Shown here: positions 8,662-16,896 of the stretch, piece after piece
Layout: the number at the start of each line of letters is the position of its first letter
Numbering within the stretch: the stretch's first letter is position 1
Assembly (NCBI GenBank): GCA_000508965.1
Contig: BAHV02000014.1
Location: 79,225-143,224 of the forward strand
Reading direction: 5' to 3'
DNA: 64,000 nucleotides
Origin: Dielma sp000508965
GTDB taxonomy: Bacteria > Bacillota_I > Bacilli_A > Erysipelotrichales > Erysipelotrichaceae
Program-made: the position numbers and the translations under genes
Notes under the pieces: model-generated
The model's input: only the letters and a program-made list of their open reading frames with translations
The model's database searches: none
What the model was told of the DNA's origin: nothing

Positions 8662-10404
8662 TTATTGAAATCTTTCCTTCTTTGAATAATGCGTATGCAG
8701 CAGTTCATGTGCAAGCTCACTGTTAGGTTCCTTTAAGAAATTCTTATACAGTTCCTGAATTTGTGTATTTTCATGAGACTTACGAATCTTGCATTCAGTA
8801 TCTTCAGTATATAATGCCTGAGAACGTTTTTGCTTAAAGTCTAGTCCGCTGTTGCGGATCTGAGCACTGACAATCGGCATACCGCCGCCGTTGATACAGC
8901 CGCCCGGACAACCCATGATTTCAATGAAATGATAGGGTGATTTACCTGCTCTGATGTCATCAAGCAATGGTTTCGCAATTGACATGCTGTGAGCTACCGC
9001 TACCTTCACTTCCAGTCCAGCAATGTTTAAAGTCGCTTCTTTCAAGCCCTCAACACCGCGAACTGCCGTGTAATCAATGTTTTTCAGTTCATGTTTAGCA
9101 AGCACTTCCGCAACTGTACGAAGCGCAGCTTCCATAACTCCGCCGCTGGTACCGAAAATAACACCGGCACCGCTGTATTCGCCAAACATATCCTGATCAA
9201 AGTCGCTGTCAACCAGATCAACAAAATCAATACCATACATCTTGATCAGACGGCCAAGCTCTCTGGTTGTCAATACAGCGTCGACATCCTGCAGACCCTT
9301 TGTCAGATTTTCACGACGGCCTTTTTCACCTTTCTTCGCAACACAAGGCATGATAGATACAACATAAATATCCTTTGGATCAATTCCCTTCTGCTGAGCG
9401 TAATAGGATTTCAAGATAGCGCCAAACATCATATGCGGTGATTTACAGCTTGATAAATGATTCAGCAGATCCGGATATTCTTTTTCTGCATAATTGATCC
9501 AGCCTGGTGAACAAGAAGTAATCATCGGCAGAACACCGCCATGCTGAACGCGATTCAGGAATTCATAGCCCTCTTCCATGATCGTCAAGTCAGCCGCGTA
9601 ATTTGTATCATAAACACGGTCAAAGCCTAACAGTTTTAATGCGGTTACCATGCGGCCGGTTACTTTCGTACCGATTGGCAAACCAAACTCTTCACCCAAA
9701 CCAGCACGAATTGCCGGTGCTGTCTGTACGATGACATGTTTAGTTGGATCATTCAGCGCTTCGATCACTTCATGGATTTCTTCTTTTTCATGCAAAGCAC
9801 CCACTGGACATACATTAATGCACTGCCCGCACTGCATGCAGTTTACTTCAGCCAATGATTTATTAAACACTGGCCCTACCGTTGTTTTGAAACCGCGGTT
9901 AATATAATTCAGACAGCCCAAGCCCTGAATCTTCTCACACGCAGCAACACAGCGGCCGCAAAGCACACATTTGCTTGTATCACGGACAACACCCGGCGAT
10001 ACTTCATCAAAATGCGGTGTCGTATGCTCACCCTTGAAAGCTTCCTCACGGACGCCAACCTGCTGAGCAAGACGCTGCAATTCACAATTGTTATTGCGGA
10101 TACACTGCAGACAGTTCTTAGAATGATTAGAAACAATCAATTCTACAACCGTACGGCGGGCATCCAAAGCCTTCTTAGAATTTGTATAAACTACCATGCC
10201 CTCATTAATTGGATAAACACAGGCTGCACATAAAGAACGAGCCCCTTTTACTTCAACGTTGCAGACACGGCATGCGCCAGTACCTGTCAAATCCTTTAAA
10301 AAACATAAAGTAGGAATCTGAATACCGTTTAAACGGGCAGCTTCAAGAATCGTAGAACCCTCAGGCGCTTCAACTTCACGATTATTAATTGTTAATTTTA
10401 CCAT
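8662..10404 (-). CDS. hydA: [FeFe] hydrogenase catalytic subunit (HydA/HndD type)
   Basis: A 580-residue catalytic subunit of a soluble, probably electron-bifurcating hydrogenase. The domains in order are: a plant-type [2Fe-2S] domain (CFLKDLTGTGACRVC near residue 34), a His/Cys-ligated cluster (HSKNCLQCIRNNNC), a two-[4Fe-4S] ferredoxin domain (CVLCGRCVAACE, CMQCGQCINVCP), and the H-cluster domain. The H-cluster motifs are intact: ITSCSPGW (P1), MPCVAKKGE (P2) and MGCPGGCINGGG (P3). A small-subunit domain and a C-terminal extension follow. With HydB and the NuoE-like subunits, such enzymes couple NADH and reduced ferredoxin to H2. The start at 10404 follows GGAGGTACATC. Confidence 0.96.
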   Translation of the reverse strand: MVKLTINNREVEAPEGSTILEAARLNGIQIPTLCFLKDLTGTGACRVCNVEVKGARSLCAACVYPINEGMVVYTNSKKALDARRTVVELIVSNHSKNCLQCIRNNNCELQRLAQQVGVREEAFKGEHTTPHFDEVSPGVVRDTSKCVLCGRCVAACEKIQGLGCLNYINRGFKTTVGPVFNKSLAEVNCMQCGQCINVCPVGALHEKEEIHEVIEALNDPTKHVIVQTAPAIRAGLGEEFGLPIGTKVTGRMVTALKLLGFDRVYDTNYAADLTIMEEGYEFLNRVQHGGVLPMITSCSPGWINYAEKEYPDLLNHLSSCKSPHMMFGAILKSYYAQQKGIDPKDIYVVSIMPCVAKKGEKGRRENLTKGLQDVDAVLTTRELGRLIKMYGIDFVDLVDSDFDQDMFGEYSGAGVIFGTSGGVMEAALRTVAEVLAKHELKNIDYTAVRGVEGLKEATLNIAGLEVKVAVAHSMSIAKPLLDDIRAGKSPYHFIEIMGCPGGCINGGGMPIVSAQIRNSGLDFKQKRSQALYTEDTECKIRKSHENTQIQELYKNFLKEPNSELAHELLHTHYSKKERFQ

Positions 10405-10414
10405 GATGTACCTC

Positions 10415-12211
10415 CTATCCTAATGAAATCGCATTAAAGTGGCAGGCATTCATGCAGGCTCCGCACTTGATGCATTTTTCAGTATCAATTTTATATGGCT
10501 CTTTGCCAGGCACACCAGTAATCGCGCCAACCGGACAACCCTTGGCACATAGTGAACATTTACGGCAAGTATCAGGATCAATCGTATATTCCAGCAATGC
10601 CTTGCAGACTTTAGCCGGACATTTCTTATCAACGACATGAGCAATATATTCATCCTTAAAGAAACGCAGTGTTGAAAGCACAGGGTTTGGTGCAGTCTGA
10701 CCTAAACCACATAAAGCCGTATCCTTAATCGAATAGCTTAAGCGTTCAAGCTCGTCGATCGTTTCAAGAGTACCGCGGCCTTCACAGATATCCGTCAGCA
10801 ATTCAAGCAGACGTTTCGTACCGACACGGCACGGCGTACATTTACCGCATGATTCATCAACGATAAAATCCATATAGAAACGGGCAATATCAACCATACA
10901 GTTATCCTCATCCATAACAATCATACCGCCAGAGCCCATCATTGAGCCTTTAGCAATCAGTGTATCAAAATCGATGGGTGAATCAAGATCCGCTTCCGTC
11001 AGACAGCCGCCGCTTGGGCCGCCGGTCTGAACCGCTTTAAAACGTTTATTATTTGGGCAGCCGCCGCCGATTTCATAGATTACCTCGCGCAGTGTTGTGC
11101 CCATTGGAACTTCTACAAGACCGGTATTGACAACCTTGCCGCCCAAAGCGAATACTTTAGTGCCGCTCGATTTTTCAGTACCGATGGATTTAAACCATGC
11201 GGCTCCTTGGTTGATAATCTGCGCCACATTGGCAAATGTCTCAACATTATTAATAATTGTCGGTTTACCCCAAACACCCTTTACCGCAGGAAATGGCGGC
11301 TTCGGTGTCGGCATACCGCGTTTGCCTTCGATTGAAGCAATTAAAGCTGTTTCTTCACCGCAGACAAAGGCACCGGCGCCCAGACGGATCTCCAAAGTAA
11401 AATCAAAACCAGTTCCCAGAATATTTTTGCCAAGCAGACCGTTTTCTTCAGCCTGTCTGATAGCAATCTTCAAACGGTCAACCGCAATTGGATATTCGGC
11501 ACGGATATAAATATAACCATGATGAGAACCAATCGCATAACCAGCAATTGCCATGGCTTCAAGTACCGCATGCGGATCACCTTCCAAGATTGAACGATCC
11601 ATAAACGCGCCCGGATCACCTTCATCAGCATTACAGATCACATATTTTTCATCATTTTTCTCATTCAGCGCAAACTGCCATTTACGGCCGGTTGGGAAAC
11701 CGCCGCCGCCGCGTCCGCGTAAACCGCTGGCCATGATTTCATCAACAACCTGCTGAGGAGTCATTTCAGTCAGAACCTTGCCCAATGCCATATAACCGTC
11801 ACGGGCAATATATTCCATAATATCTTCAGGATTGATTACCCCGCAGTTACGCAGAGCAATACGCTGCTGCTTCGCGTAAAAACGGATCTTATCAATATTG
11901 AAAATCTTATCCTTTGTTTCTTCATCAATATCATGCATTTCCAAACGTTCAACACGGCGTCCCTTATATAGATGCTCACTGACAATTTCATGAACATCTT
12001 CAGGCTTTACCTGACAATAGAAAACACGGTCAGGATGAATCGCTACGATCGGCCCCTTCTGACACAAACCAAAGCAGCCTGTTTTTACGATTTTAACTTC
12101 TTTTTCAAGACCAAACTGAGCGATCCAGCGTTCAAACTCAGCTTCAATTGCCGGTGAATTGCTGGAAGTACAGCCAGTGCCAGCACAAATCAGTACATTA
12201 ATTCGTTCCAT
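10415..12211 (-). CDS. hydB: NADH-binding NuoF-like hydrogenase subunit (HydB/HndC)
   Basis: A 598-residue NuoF-type subunit that carries FMN and iron-sulfur clusters and passes electrons between NADH, ferredoxin and HydA. An N-terminal thioredoxin-like [2Fe-2S] domain (CAGTGCTSS, then CFGLC) is followed by the NADH/FMN-binding core (GLRGRGGGGFPTGRKW, CGEETALIASIEGKRGMP) and the NuoF [4Fe-4S] motif (ESCGKCTPCRVG). At the C-terminus is a two-[4Fe-4S] ferredoxin domain (CRKCSLCAKGCP, CIKCGACMNAC). The extra ferredoxin domain is typical of bifurcating hydrogenases rather than complex I. Only 10 bases separate it from hydA. Confidence 0.95.
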   Translation of the reverse strand: MERINVLICAGTGCTSSNSPAIEAEFERWIAQFGLEKEVKIVKTGCFGLCQKGPIVAIHPDRVFYCQVKPEDVHEIVSEHLYKGRRVERLEMHDIDEETKDKIFNIDKIRFYAKQQRIALRNCGVINPEDIMEYIARDGYMALGKVLTEMTPQQVVDEIMASGLRGRGGGGFPTGRKWQFALNEKNDEKYVICNADEGDPGAFMDRSILEGDPHAVLEAMAIAGYAIGSHHGYIYIRAEYPIAVDRLKIAIRQAEENGLLGKNILGTGFDFTLEIRLGAGAFVCGEETALIASIEGKRGMPTPKPPFPAVKGVWGKPTIINNVETFANVAQIINQGAAWFKSIGTEKSSGTKVFALGGKVVNTGLVEVPMGTTLREVIYEIGGGCPNNKRFKAVQTGGPSGGCLTEADLDSPIDFDTLIAKGSMMGSGGMIVMDEDNCMVDIARFYMDFIVDESCGKCTPCRVGTKRLLELLTDICEGRGTLETIDELERLSYSIKDTALCGLGQTAPNPVLSTLRFFKDEYIAHVVDKKCPAKVCKALLEYTIDPDTCRKCSLCAKGCPVGAITGVPGKEPYKIDTEKCIKCGACMNACHFNAISLG

Positions 12212-12222
12212 GCGCTTCCTCC

Positions 12223-12588
12223 TTATGCCTTTTCCGTGCCAACCGTATATTTTTCAAGCACGACGCCATTTTTAATATGACTTTCCAGCATCTCTACGGC
12301 CTTTTCAGGCGTCATTAATACATAGGTGGTTTTTGAACCATTCTTATCAAATACTTCAACGATCGGTTCCAGTGTGCACATACCGATACAGCCGGTCTGT
12401 GTAACCACGCAGTTATAATTCTTATTCGCAGCTTCTTCTACAAGCGCATTCAGCACGGGTCTTGCCCCTGCCGCAATGCCGCAGGTAGCCATTCCCACAA
12501 CGACGCGGTACTCCGCTTCGCCTTCACGTAAATCAAGACGTTTTTTAGCTTGTTCACGCAGCTTTTGTAAATCTGCTAATGATTTCAT
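12223..12588 (-). CDS. Thioredoxin-like [2Fe-2S] ferredoxin subunit (HndB type)
   Basis: About 121 residues with a single thioredoxin-like [2Fe-2S] fold: VGMATCGIAAGA gives the first cysteine and TQTGCIGMC the next two. This matches the small HndB-like subunits found in NADP- and NAD-linked [FeFe] hydrogenase operons, which relay electrons to the NuoF-like subunit. The start at 12588 is chosen because GAGGAGG lies just ahead. Its ATG overlaps the stop of the preceding ATPase gene (ATGA), so the two are probably translated in a coupled way. Confidence 0.85.
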   Translation of the reverse strand: MKSLADLQKLREQAKKRLDLREGEAEYRVVVGMATCGIAAGARPVLNALVEEAANKNYNCVVTQTGCIGMCTLEPIVEVFDKNGSKTTYVLMTPEKAVEMLESHIKNGVVLEKYTVGTEKA

Positions 12589-13148
12589 AAATCCTCCTCT
12601 TTTTTTCCGCACATTGCAATTCCCTGATTAATATAATCCTTACACCAGAGCATGATTTCAGCATCCGCGATACTTACCTCATCACCAAGTATCGCCTTGA
12701 TTTCATCAGTATCAAAAACAAAGCAGCCCGCATCGTTTTGATAACTGAAAATGAAATGGACACCGCAATCTGTTGTCGCCGCGATCATTACCGCATCACC
12801 AATATCACCCATCGGCGGCGTATCCCAATGATCCCGCTGCATACTGGCAGAAATCTCTGTTCCTGCCCCTTCCTTTGATTTTAAACTAAACTCACCGCCG
12901 CACTGTTCACTCAATTCCTTAAAGAAAGGAACCCCCAGACCGATCTTTCTCGTCGTCCGGGAGGTGAAGAACGGATCTTGTACCTTTCGGCACATTTCCT
13001 CATTCATTCCACAGCCATTATCACTGACGGTAATCTTAATCTGATTGCGCAGCTCACTGTCCGCTACTGCTACAGATACCTTTGTAGCTTTTGCTCTTAC
13101 GGAATTAGCCGCGATATCCAGCACATGCATTGACAGATTCTGCATCAT
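12585..13148 (-). CDS. GHKL-type ATP-binding protein of the hydrogenase operon
   Basis: About 187 residues with a histidine-kinase-like ATPase fold but no phosphoacceptor His domain. The N box is MHVLDIAANSVRAKAT, the G1 box is DNGCGM, and FFTSRTTRKIGLGVPFFKEL corresponds to the ATP lid. The C-terminal half, with three cysteines (TTDCG, AGCFV, MLWCKD), is not recognised. Such proteins recur in [FeFe] hydrogenase operons of Clostridia-type anaerobes and are thought to be regulatory; the partner is unknown. The start at 13148 uses GGAGG 8 bases upstream. It overlaps both its neighbours by 4 bases. Confidence 0.75.
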   Translation of the reverse strand: MMQNLSMHVLDIAANSVRAKATKVSVAVADSELRNQIKITVSDNGCGMNEEMCRKVQDPFFTSRTTRKIGLGVPFFKELSEQCGGEFSLKSKEGAGTEISASMQRDHWDTPPMGDIGDAVMIAATTDCGVHFIFSYQNDAGCFVFDTDEIKAILGDEVSIADAEIMLWCKDYINQGIAMCGKKEEDL

Positions 13149-13843
13149 AAATATTTCCTCCAAACAGCTTCCAGCACTTCAAGATCAACAGCATGCTCAG
13201 CCTCTGAAATATCAACCAGCTGATGCGCATCACTGTCGCAGAGCCAGAAAACCTGACTGCTGATCCAAGGATGCATTGCCATCACCCGCTGATAATCAGT
13301 TGGATGTTTGATTTCAATGCCGTCAAATTGCAGCGTTTCCGGAATGAAACCCAGCTGAGTGGTAATTGAATTTGAACGATCCAGCACATGTGCAAGCACT
13401 GCCAGCCCATGATGCTCATGAATTGCCATCATCGTCTCATCAATATCCGCCATCACCGATTGAAGCAGCAGCACCTCTTCATTGCCGATCACTTGATCCT
13501 CAAGATCAAACAAATATTGATGACCAAAATACTGCACATCATTCTTAATCGGCAGCAGCCGCTGAGCCAGCCAGTCTTGAAACTGCTCTGCATCATTTAT
13601 TTGCTTAAAATAAGCAAGTACATGCACTTCTTCCAGCGTCTGCACCTCTACACCGTATACATATGATAAACCATACTGCTTCGCGGCTGCCGCCATAACC
13701 CGCTGCTGTTTCAGCGAATTGTGATCGGTAACGGCAATCAGCTGTAATCCTTTCAGCATTGCCATACCGGCAATATTATTCGGACTCATATCATCATTGG
13801 CACAGGGTGACAAACCGGAATGAATATGCAGATCATAAAACAT
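13145..13843 (-). CDS. PHP-domain metal-dependent phosphoesterase
   Basis: A 232-residue PHP protein. Metal-binding motifs are DLHIHSGLSPC (residues 4-14), VTDHNS near 38, GVEV near 66, the HEHHG and AHVLDRSN segments in the middle, and CDSDAH near the C-terminus. The family includes histidinol phosphatase and exonuclease-like enzymes. The substrate here is unknown. Its position inside the hydrogenase operon, between a DRTGG protein and a GHKL ATPase, suggests a regulatory or cofactor-related role. Its ATG lies 2 bases after the upstream stop and has only a weak ribosome binding site, so translational coupling is likely. Confidence 0.8.
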   Translation of the reverse strand: MFYDLHIHSGLSPCANDDMSPNNIAGMAMLKGLQLIAVTDHNSLKQQRVMAAAAKQYGLSYVYGVEVQTLEEVHVLAYFKQINDAEQFQDWLAQRLLPIKNDVQYFGHQYLFDLEDQVIGNEEVLLLQSVMADIDETMMAIHEHHGLAVLAHVLDRSNSITTQLGFIPETLQFDGIEIKHPTDYQRVMAMHPWISSQVFWLCDSDAHQLVDISEAEHAVDLEVLEAVWRKYL

Positions 13844-13845
13844 AA

Positions 13846-14178
13846 CTATATGCCCAGCTTAAAGCACTCACAGCACACATCATAGGCACTCTTCGGCACT
13901 TGAAATAAAGCGATATTCTCTTCCAGCACCTTATCAAGTGTAGCCTGCGGCACCTCCGCTCCCTGAACGATAATCAAACAGCTGATTTCTTTTAACGCCG
14001 CTACAGCTACAATATTCAGATGTGTCTGTACGGTAATCCATGCCTGTCCCGGTTCACAGTTGCCCATGACCCAGCTCAGCAGATCGCCGCAGAACACACC
14101 GCTGATTTCTTTTTCAAGCGCTTCCTCACTGGCCGTTATCGGCCAGTTTGTTTCGGCAAGTACTTCTTTTACTTTCAT
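13846..14178 (-). CDS. DRTGG-domain protein (downstream copy)
   Basis: A 110-residue protein of the DRTGG-like type that recurs in hydrogenase operons. VFCGDLLSWVMGNCEPGQAW is the typical FASDLMSDVLA-like opening segment, and TVQTHLNIVAVAALKEISC matches the following strand-helix. DRTGG domains occur in phosphotransacetylases, CBS proteins and HPr kinase-related proteins, and probably bind a small molecule or mediate contacts. The operon has a second copy at 15769-16125. Its ATG overlaps the upstream stop (ATGA) with GGGAGG in front. Confidence 0.75.
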   Translation of the reverse strand: MKVKEVLAETNWPITASEEALEKEISGVFCGDLLSWVMGNCEPGQAWITVQTHLNIVAVAALKEISCLIIVQGAEVPQATLDKVLEENIALFQVPKSAYDVCCECFKLGI

Positions 14179-15350
14179 ACATCCTCCCGCTTTCCCAAGA
14201 TTTTGCAGTCATGCAGCGTTTTTCTGCCGTCAACGATTTCTTCAGCCATTGTTCGGCATGAAGGAAAACCGCATGCACCGCAGTCAAAGCCTGGCAGAAC
14301 CTCAAGCTGTTCATTTACCGATTTGAATTTTGCCAGCTGAGCAAAAATGTTCGGCATTGATTCAATATTGCTGTTGGTTTCCTCACCATACAGATCTGCA
14401 ATCTTAAATTTTTTCAGCATCGGCTCGGCTTCCTGCAGCAACCTTGTCATATTCACCTTGCCGTTAAACGGATTACCCCATATAAACTTGCCGCCGATAC
14501 AGCCATTGCTGCATGCCGACAATGACAGATATTTGACTTCTTTCAGCAAACCAAACTCCGCCAGCTCCAATACCTTTTTAATCTTATCCAAGCCATCTAC
14601 CGCCAGCATCTGATTATTTACCTGCATATTCAGACCGCTGACCACTGATTTAATCGCTTCCTCATACAGTACCATCGGCTTGCGTGCCTCATTGCGCACA
14701 TGATTGATCTGCGGAAACAAATCAACGATGGACAATGCATGATCGATCGCCGACTGCTTACCATATGGATACTTAGCCAGTGTAAGCTTTGACGGACATT
14801 CACAGAATAGGAAAATCCCTAGCTTATTCGGATCATCTGCCGCAGCCCGCACCGCCCTTGCCGCGATTTCAGCCGGATAATCGAAAGGCAGAATATTACT
14901 TAAAAGCATTGGATACTTCAATTCAATCAGCCGGTTAATAACCGGACAGAAAGAAGAAATCAACAATCTTGAATCATTATATTTCATATAATCACTGGTC
15001 GCAGCATAAACCGCTGCCTCATATTCGCCCAGTGACAATACTTCATCAAATCCCAATTGATCTAATGCGGCATTCAGTGTTTCAACTTCTTCTAATGAGC
15101 TGCAGTCTGAATAAATTGAAGTTGGCACTAACAATACGCTCTTCTCATAATTATCTTTATCGATAATTGTAGAGCCCTTGGCCTGTAACCCCAAATTTGT
15201 ACACGCATCCATGCACTGACCGCAGTTAATACACTTCTTGGGAGATATAATTGCTCGTTCATTCTGAATCGTGATGGCTTCCGTAGGGCAGATACGAAGG
15301 CAATGCATGCATTTGGTACATTTATGCAAAGTATAAGAAATTACACTCAT
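14175..15350 (-). CDS. [FeFe]-hydrogenase-like iron-sulfur protein with degraded H-cluster motifs
   Basis: A 391-residue protein. A two-[4Fe-4S] ferredoxin domain comes first (CTKCMHCLRICP, CINCGQCMDAC), then a hydrogenase large-subunit-like domain, then a C-terminal iron-sulfur motif (GFDCGACGFPSC). Compared with HydA in the same operon, P1 reads SSFCP (132-136), so the ligand cysteine of TSC is Phe. P2 reads CECPSK (183-188), while P3 keeps two cysteines (C280, C284). A full H-cluster is therefore doubtful. It could be a redox or H2 sensor, or a scaffold. It is flanked by GHKL ATPase and DRTGG genes and overlaps both by 4 bases. Confidence 0.8.
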   Translation of the reverse strand: MSVISYTLHKCTKCMHCLRICPTEAITIQNERAIISPKKCINCGQCMDACTNLGLQAKGSTIIDKDNYEKSVLLVPTSIYSDCSSLEEVETLNAALDQLGFDEVLSLGEYEAAVYAATSDYMKYNDSRLLISSFCPVINRLIELKYPMLLSNILPFDYPAEIAARAVRAAADDPNKLGIFLFCECPSKLTLAKYPYGKQSAIDHALSIVDLFPQINHVRNEARKPMVLYEEAIKSVVSGLNMQVNNQMLAVDGLDKIKKVLELAEFGLLKEVKYLSLSACSNGCIGGKFIWGNPFNGKVNMTRLLQEAEPMLKKFKIADLYGEETNSNIESMPNIFAQLAKFKSVNEQLEVLPGFDCGACGFPSCRTMAEEIVDGRKTLHDCKILGKREDV

Positions 15351-15772
15351 GGCTGAATCCTAAATCCAATCATAAGCCGTGTACCCTGCGGTGAAGTTTC
15401 AATATCAAACTCATCACTCACCCGCTTGATATTCGGCAGCCCCATACCTGCACCAAAGCCAAATTCCCGCGCCTTTTCACTGGCCGTCGACCAGCCCGGC
15501 GACATTGCTTTCTCAAGATCGCTGATGCCTGGCCCATGATCATTAAAATGAATGCTCAGCAAACCATCTTCAGCAATATTAAGTTCTATTTCTCCGCCTT
15601 CAGAATGGATGATCATATTGATCTCTGCCTCATAACAGGCAACCGCAATATTTCTCAGCACATTCGGATTCAATCCCATCTGTTTCAGCACACTCTTGAT
15701 ACTGCTTGACACACGTCCGGCATTGGCATAATCCTCACGCTGCACCTGATAATCTTGATGAAACAGACTCAT
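15347..15772 (-). CDS. RsbW/SpoIIAB-like ATP-binding protein of the hydrogenase operon
   Basis: About 141 residues of GHKL ATPase. The N box is VACYEAEINMIIHS, the G1 box is NDHGPGI, and the G2 region is GFGAGMGLPNIKRVSD. The size and the absence of a His phosphoacceptor recall anti-sigma factor kinases (RsbW, SpoIIAB), but no sigma or anti-anti-sigma partner is in the operon. The start at 15772 is supported by GTGGAGAAAGC before the ATG, which overlaps the preceding stop. It is the second such ATPase in the operon. Confidence 0.78.
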   Translation of the reverse strand: MSLFHQDYQVQREDYANAGRVSSSIKSVLKQMGLNPNVLRNIAVACYEAEINMIIHSEGGEIELNIAEDGLLSIHFNDHGPGISDLEKAMSPGWSTASEKAREFGFGAGMGLPNIKRVSDEFDIETSPQGTRLMIGFRIQP

Positions 15773-16125
15773 GCTTTCTCCACTGGCTTCAAGCCGTGTC
15801 CATAAAGCAGACCGCAAGTTTCATACATTGTGCAGCGAGTTGCCAGAAGCGTCAGTTCCATGCTTTCAGCAAGCTGAAGATCCTCATCACTAACGTGTTT
15901 ATCACGGACATAAAGCACGGTGCCGATATCAAGCATATCTGCCGTACGCAGACTTTGAGCATTACATAATCCCGTAACCAAAACCGTTTGATCGCTGTCC
16001 TTCTGCACTAAGGCCAAGACATCGCTCATCAGATCACTGGCAAATACATAATTAAATTCCTGATTTTCATCATAAGGTGTTAAAGCTGTCCCGTCTATCA
16101 GCTGCAGCAGCTGTTTCAGCTTCAT
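15769..16125 (-). CDS. DRTGG-domain protein (upstream copy)
   Basis: A 118-residue protein with the clear family opening YVFASDLMSDVLALVQ, followed by VLVTGLCNAQSLRTADMLDI and a predicted alternating alpha/beta fold. It shares the layout of the second copy at 13846-14178 but is clearly diverged from it. Three cysteines lie in the last part (NAQ-flanked C, ATRCTMYETCGL). It begins 4 bases after the NuoE-like gene, behind GGGGGTAAG, and overlaps the following GHKL gene. A regulatory or ligand-sensing role is inferred from context only. Confidence 0.75.
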   Translation of the reverse strand: MKLKQLLQLIDGTALTPYDENQEFNYVFASDLMSDVLALVQKDSDQTVLVTGLCNAQSLRTADMLDIGTVLYVRDKHVSDEDLQLAESMELTLLATRCTMYETCGLLYGHGLKPVEKA

Positions 16126-16129
16126 AGGC

Positions 16130-16618
16130 TTACCCCCGTTCAGCTTCGATCATATCACGTAAAATAACTTTAATTTCCGTTGGATCAGCTAAATTACCAT
16201 GCACCTTACCATCAATCGTCGCAACCGGAGCCAAACCGCAGGCTCCCAGACAGCGGGTAGCATCGATTGAGAAGAAACCATCTTCACTTGTTCCGTTTAC
16301 CTTACAGCCGCAGATATCACAAATTGTCTCCAGCAGCTTCTGGGCGCCCTTTACATAACAAGCCGTACCCATGCAGACATTGATCACATGTTTTCCCTTT
16401 GGCTCAGTAGTAAACTGGGTATAGAATGTAACCACGCCATACACCTTCGCAACCGGTTCGTGACACGCATCGGCGATCTTCACCATAGCCTCAAAAGGAA
16501 TGTATCCCAAATCGTGCTGAACATCATGAAGCATCAGCTTCACAGGACCTAGCTTATCCTTGTGACGTTCAACAATTGCATCAATCACAGCCAGTGACTG
16601 AGCATTCAGTTTTTCCAT
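16130..16618 (-). CDS. hydC: NuoE-like hydrogenase subunit (HydC/HndA)
   Basis: About 162 residues and the first gene of the ten-gene hydrogenase operon. This is a thioredoxin-fold [2Fe-2S] subunit of the NuoE family. The four cysteines are visible as CMGTACYVKG and, later, DATRCLGACGLAP. The N-terminal helical bundle includes VKLMLHDVQHDLGYIP. It transfers electrons between the NuoF-like subunit and the hydrogenase. The start at 16618 is chosen because AGAGG lies 8 bases upstream; a GTG 9 bases earlier falls inside the ribosome binding site. Confidence 0.92.
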   Translation of the reverse strand: MEKLNAQSLAVIDAIVERHKDKLGPVKLMLHDVQHDLGYIPFEAMVKIADACHEPVAKVYGVVTFYTQFTTEPKGKHVINVCMGTACYVKGAQKLLETICDICGCKVNGTSEDGFFSIDATRCLGACGLAPVATIDGKVHGNLADPTEIKVILRDMIEAERG

Positions 16619-16785
16619 TTCATGCACCTCTTTCTTTATCTCATGAAGTAAATAAGGTAGTTCTATTTACTCTATAATAATACCATGTAAACGCTTCATT
16701 TAAAACATTTACCTCGTGTATATTTTCACAAAAAATAATAATTTCACAAGTTAAAAAATGGTCAAACTGAGCGGTTTAGCCATTA

Positions 16786-16803
16786 TTGTTAATAAATTAT
16801 CAA
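16786..16803. promoter_or_regulatory. Candidate Rex operator upstream of the hydrogenase operon
   Basis: The 18-base near-palindrome TTGTTAATAAATTATCAA differs by one base from the Rex pattern TTGTTAA-N4-TTAACAA. Rex is the NADH/NAD+-sensing repressor of fermentation genes in Firmicutes. It lies about 170 bases upstream of the first hydrogenase gene and about 85 bases beyond a weak extended -10 (TGGTATTAT near 16677-16685), so it is further away than usual. Confidence 0.4.
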
Positions 16804-16842
16804 TTACAAATAAGCCCATTGTATCCGTATTTTTCATGAATT

Positions 16843-16871
16843 AAATAAAAAACATCGAGCTAAGCCGATGT
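16843..16871 (-). terminator. Terminator of the thrS-ABC transporter operon
   Basis: On the minus strand ACATCG pairs with CGATGT around an 8-base loop and is followed by TTTTTAT, shortly past the ABC permease stop. Confidence 0.75.
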
Positions 16872-16896
16872 ATAATATAAGCAATAATTTCACAAC

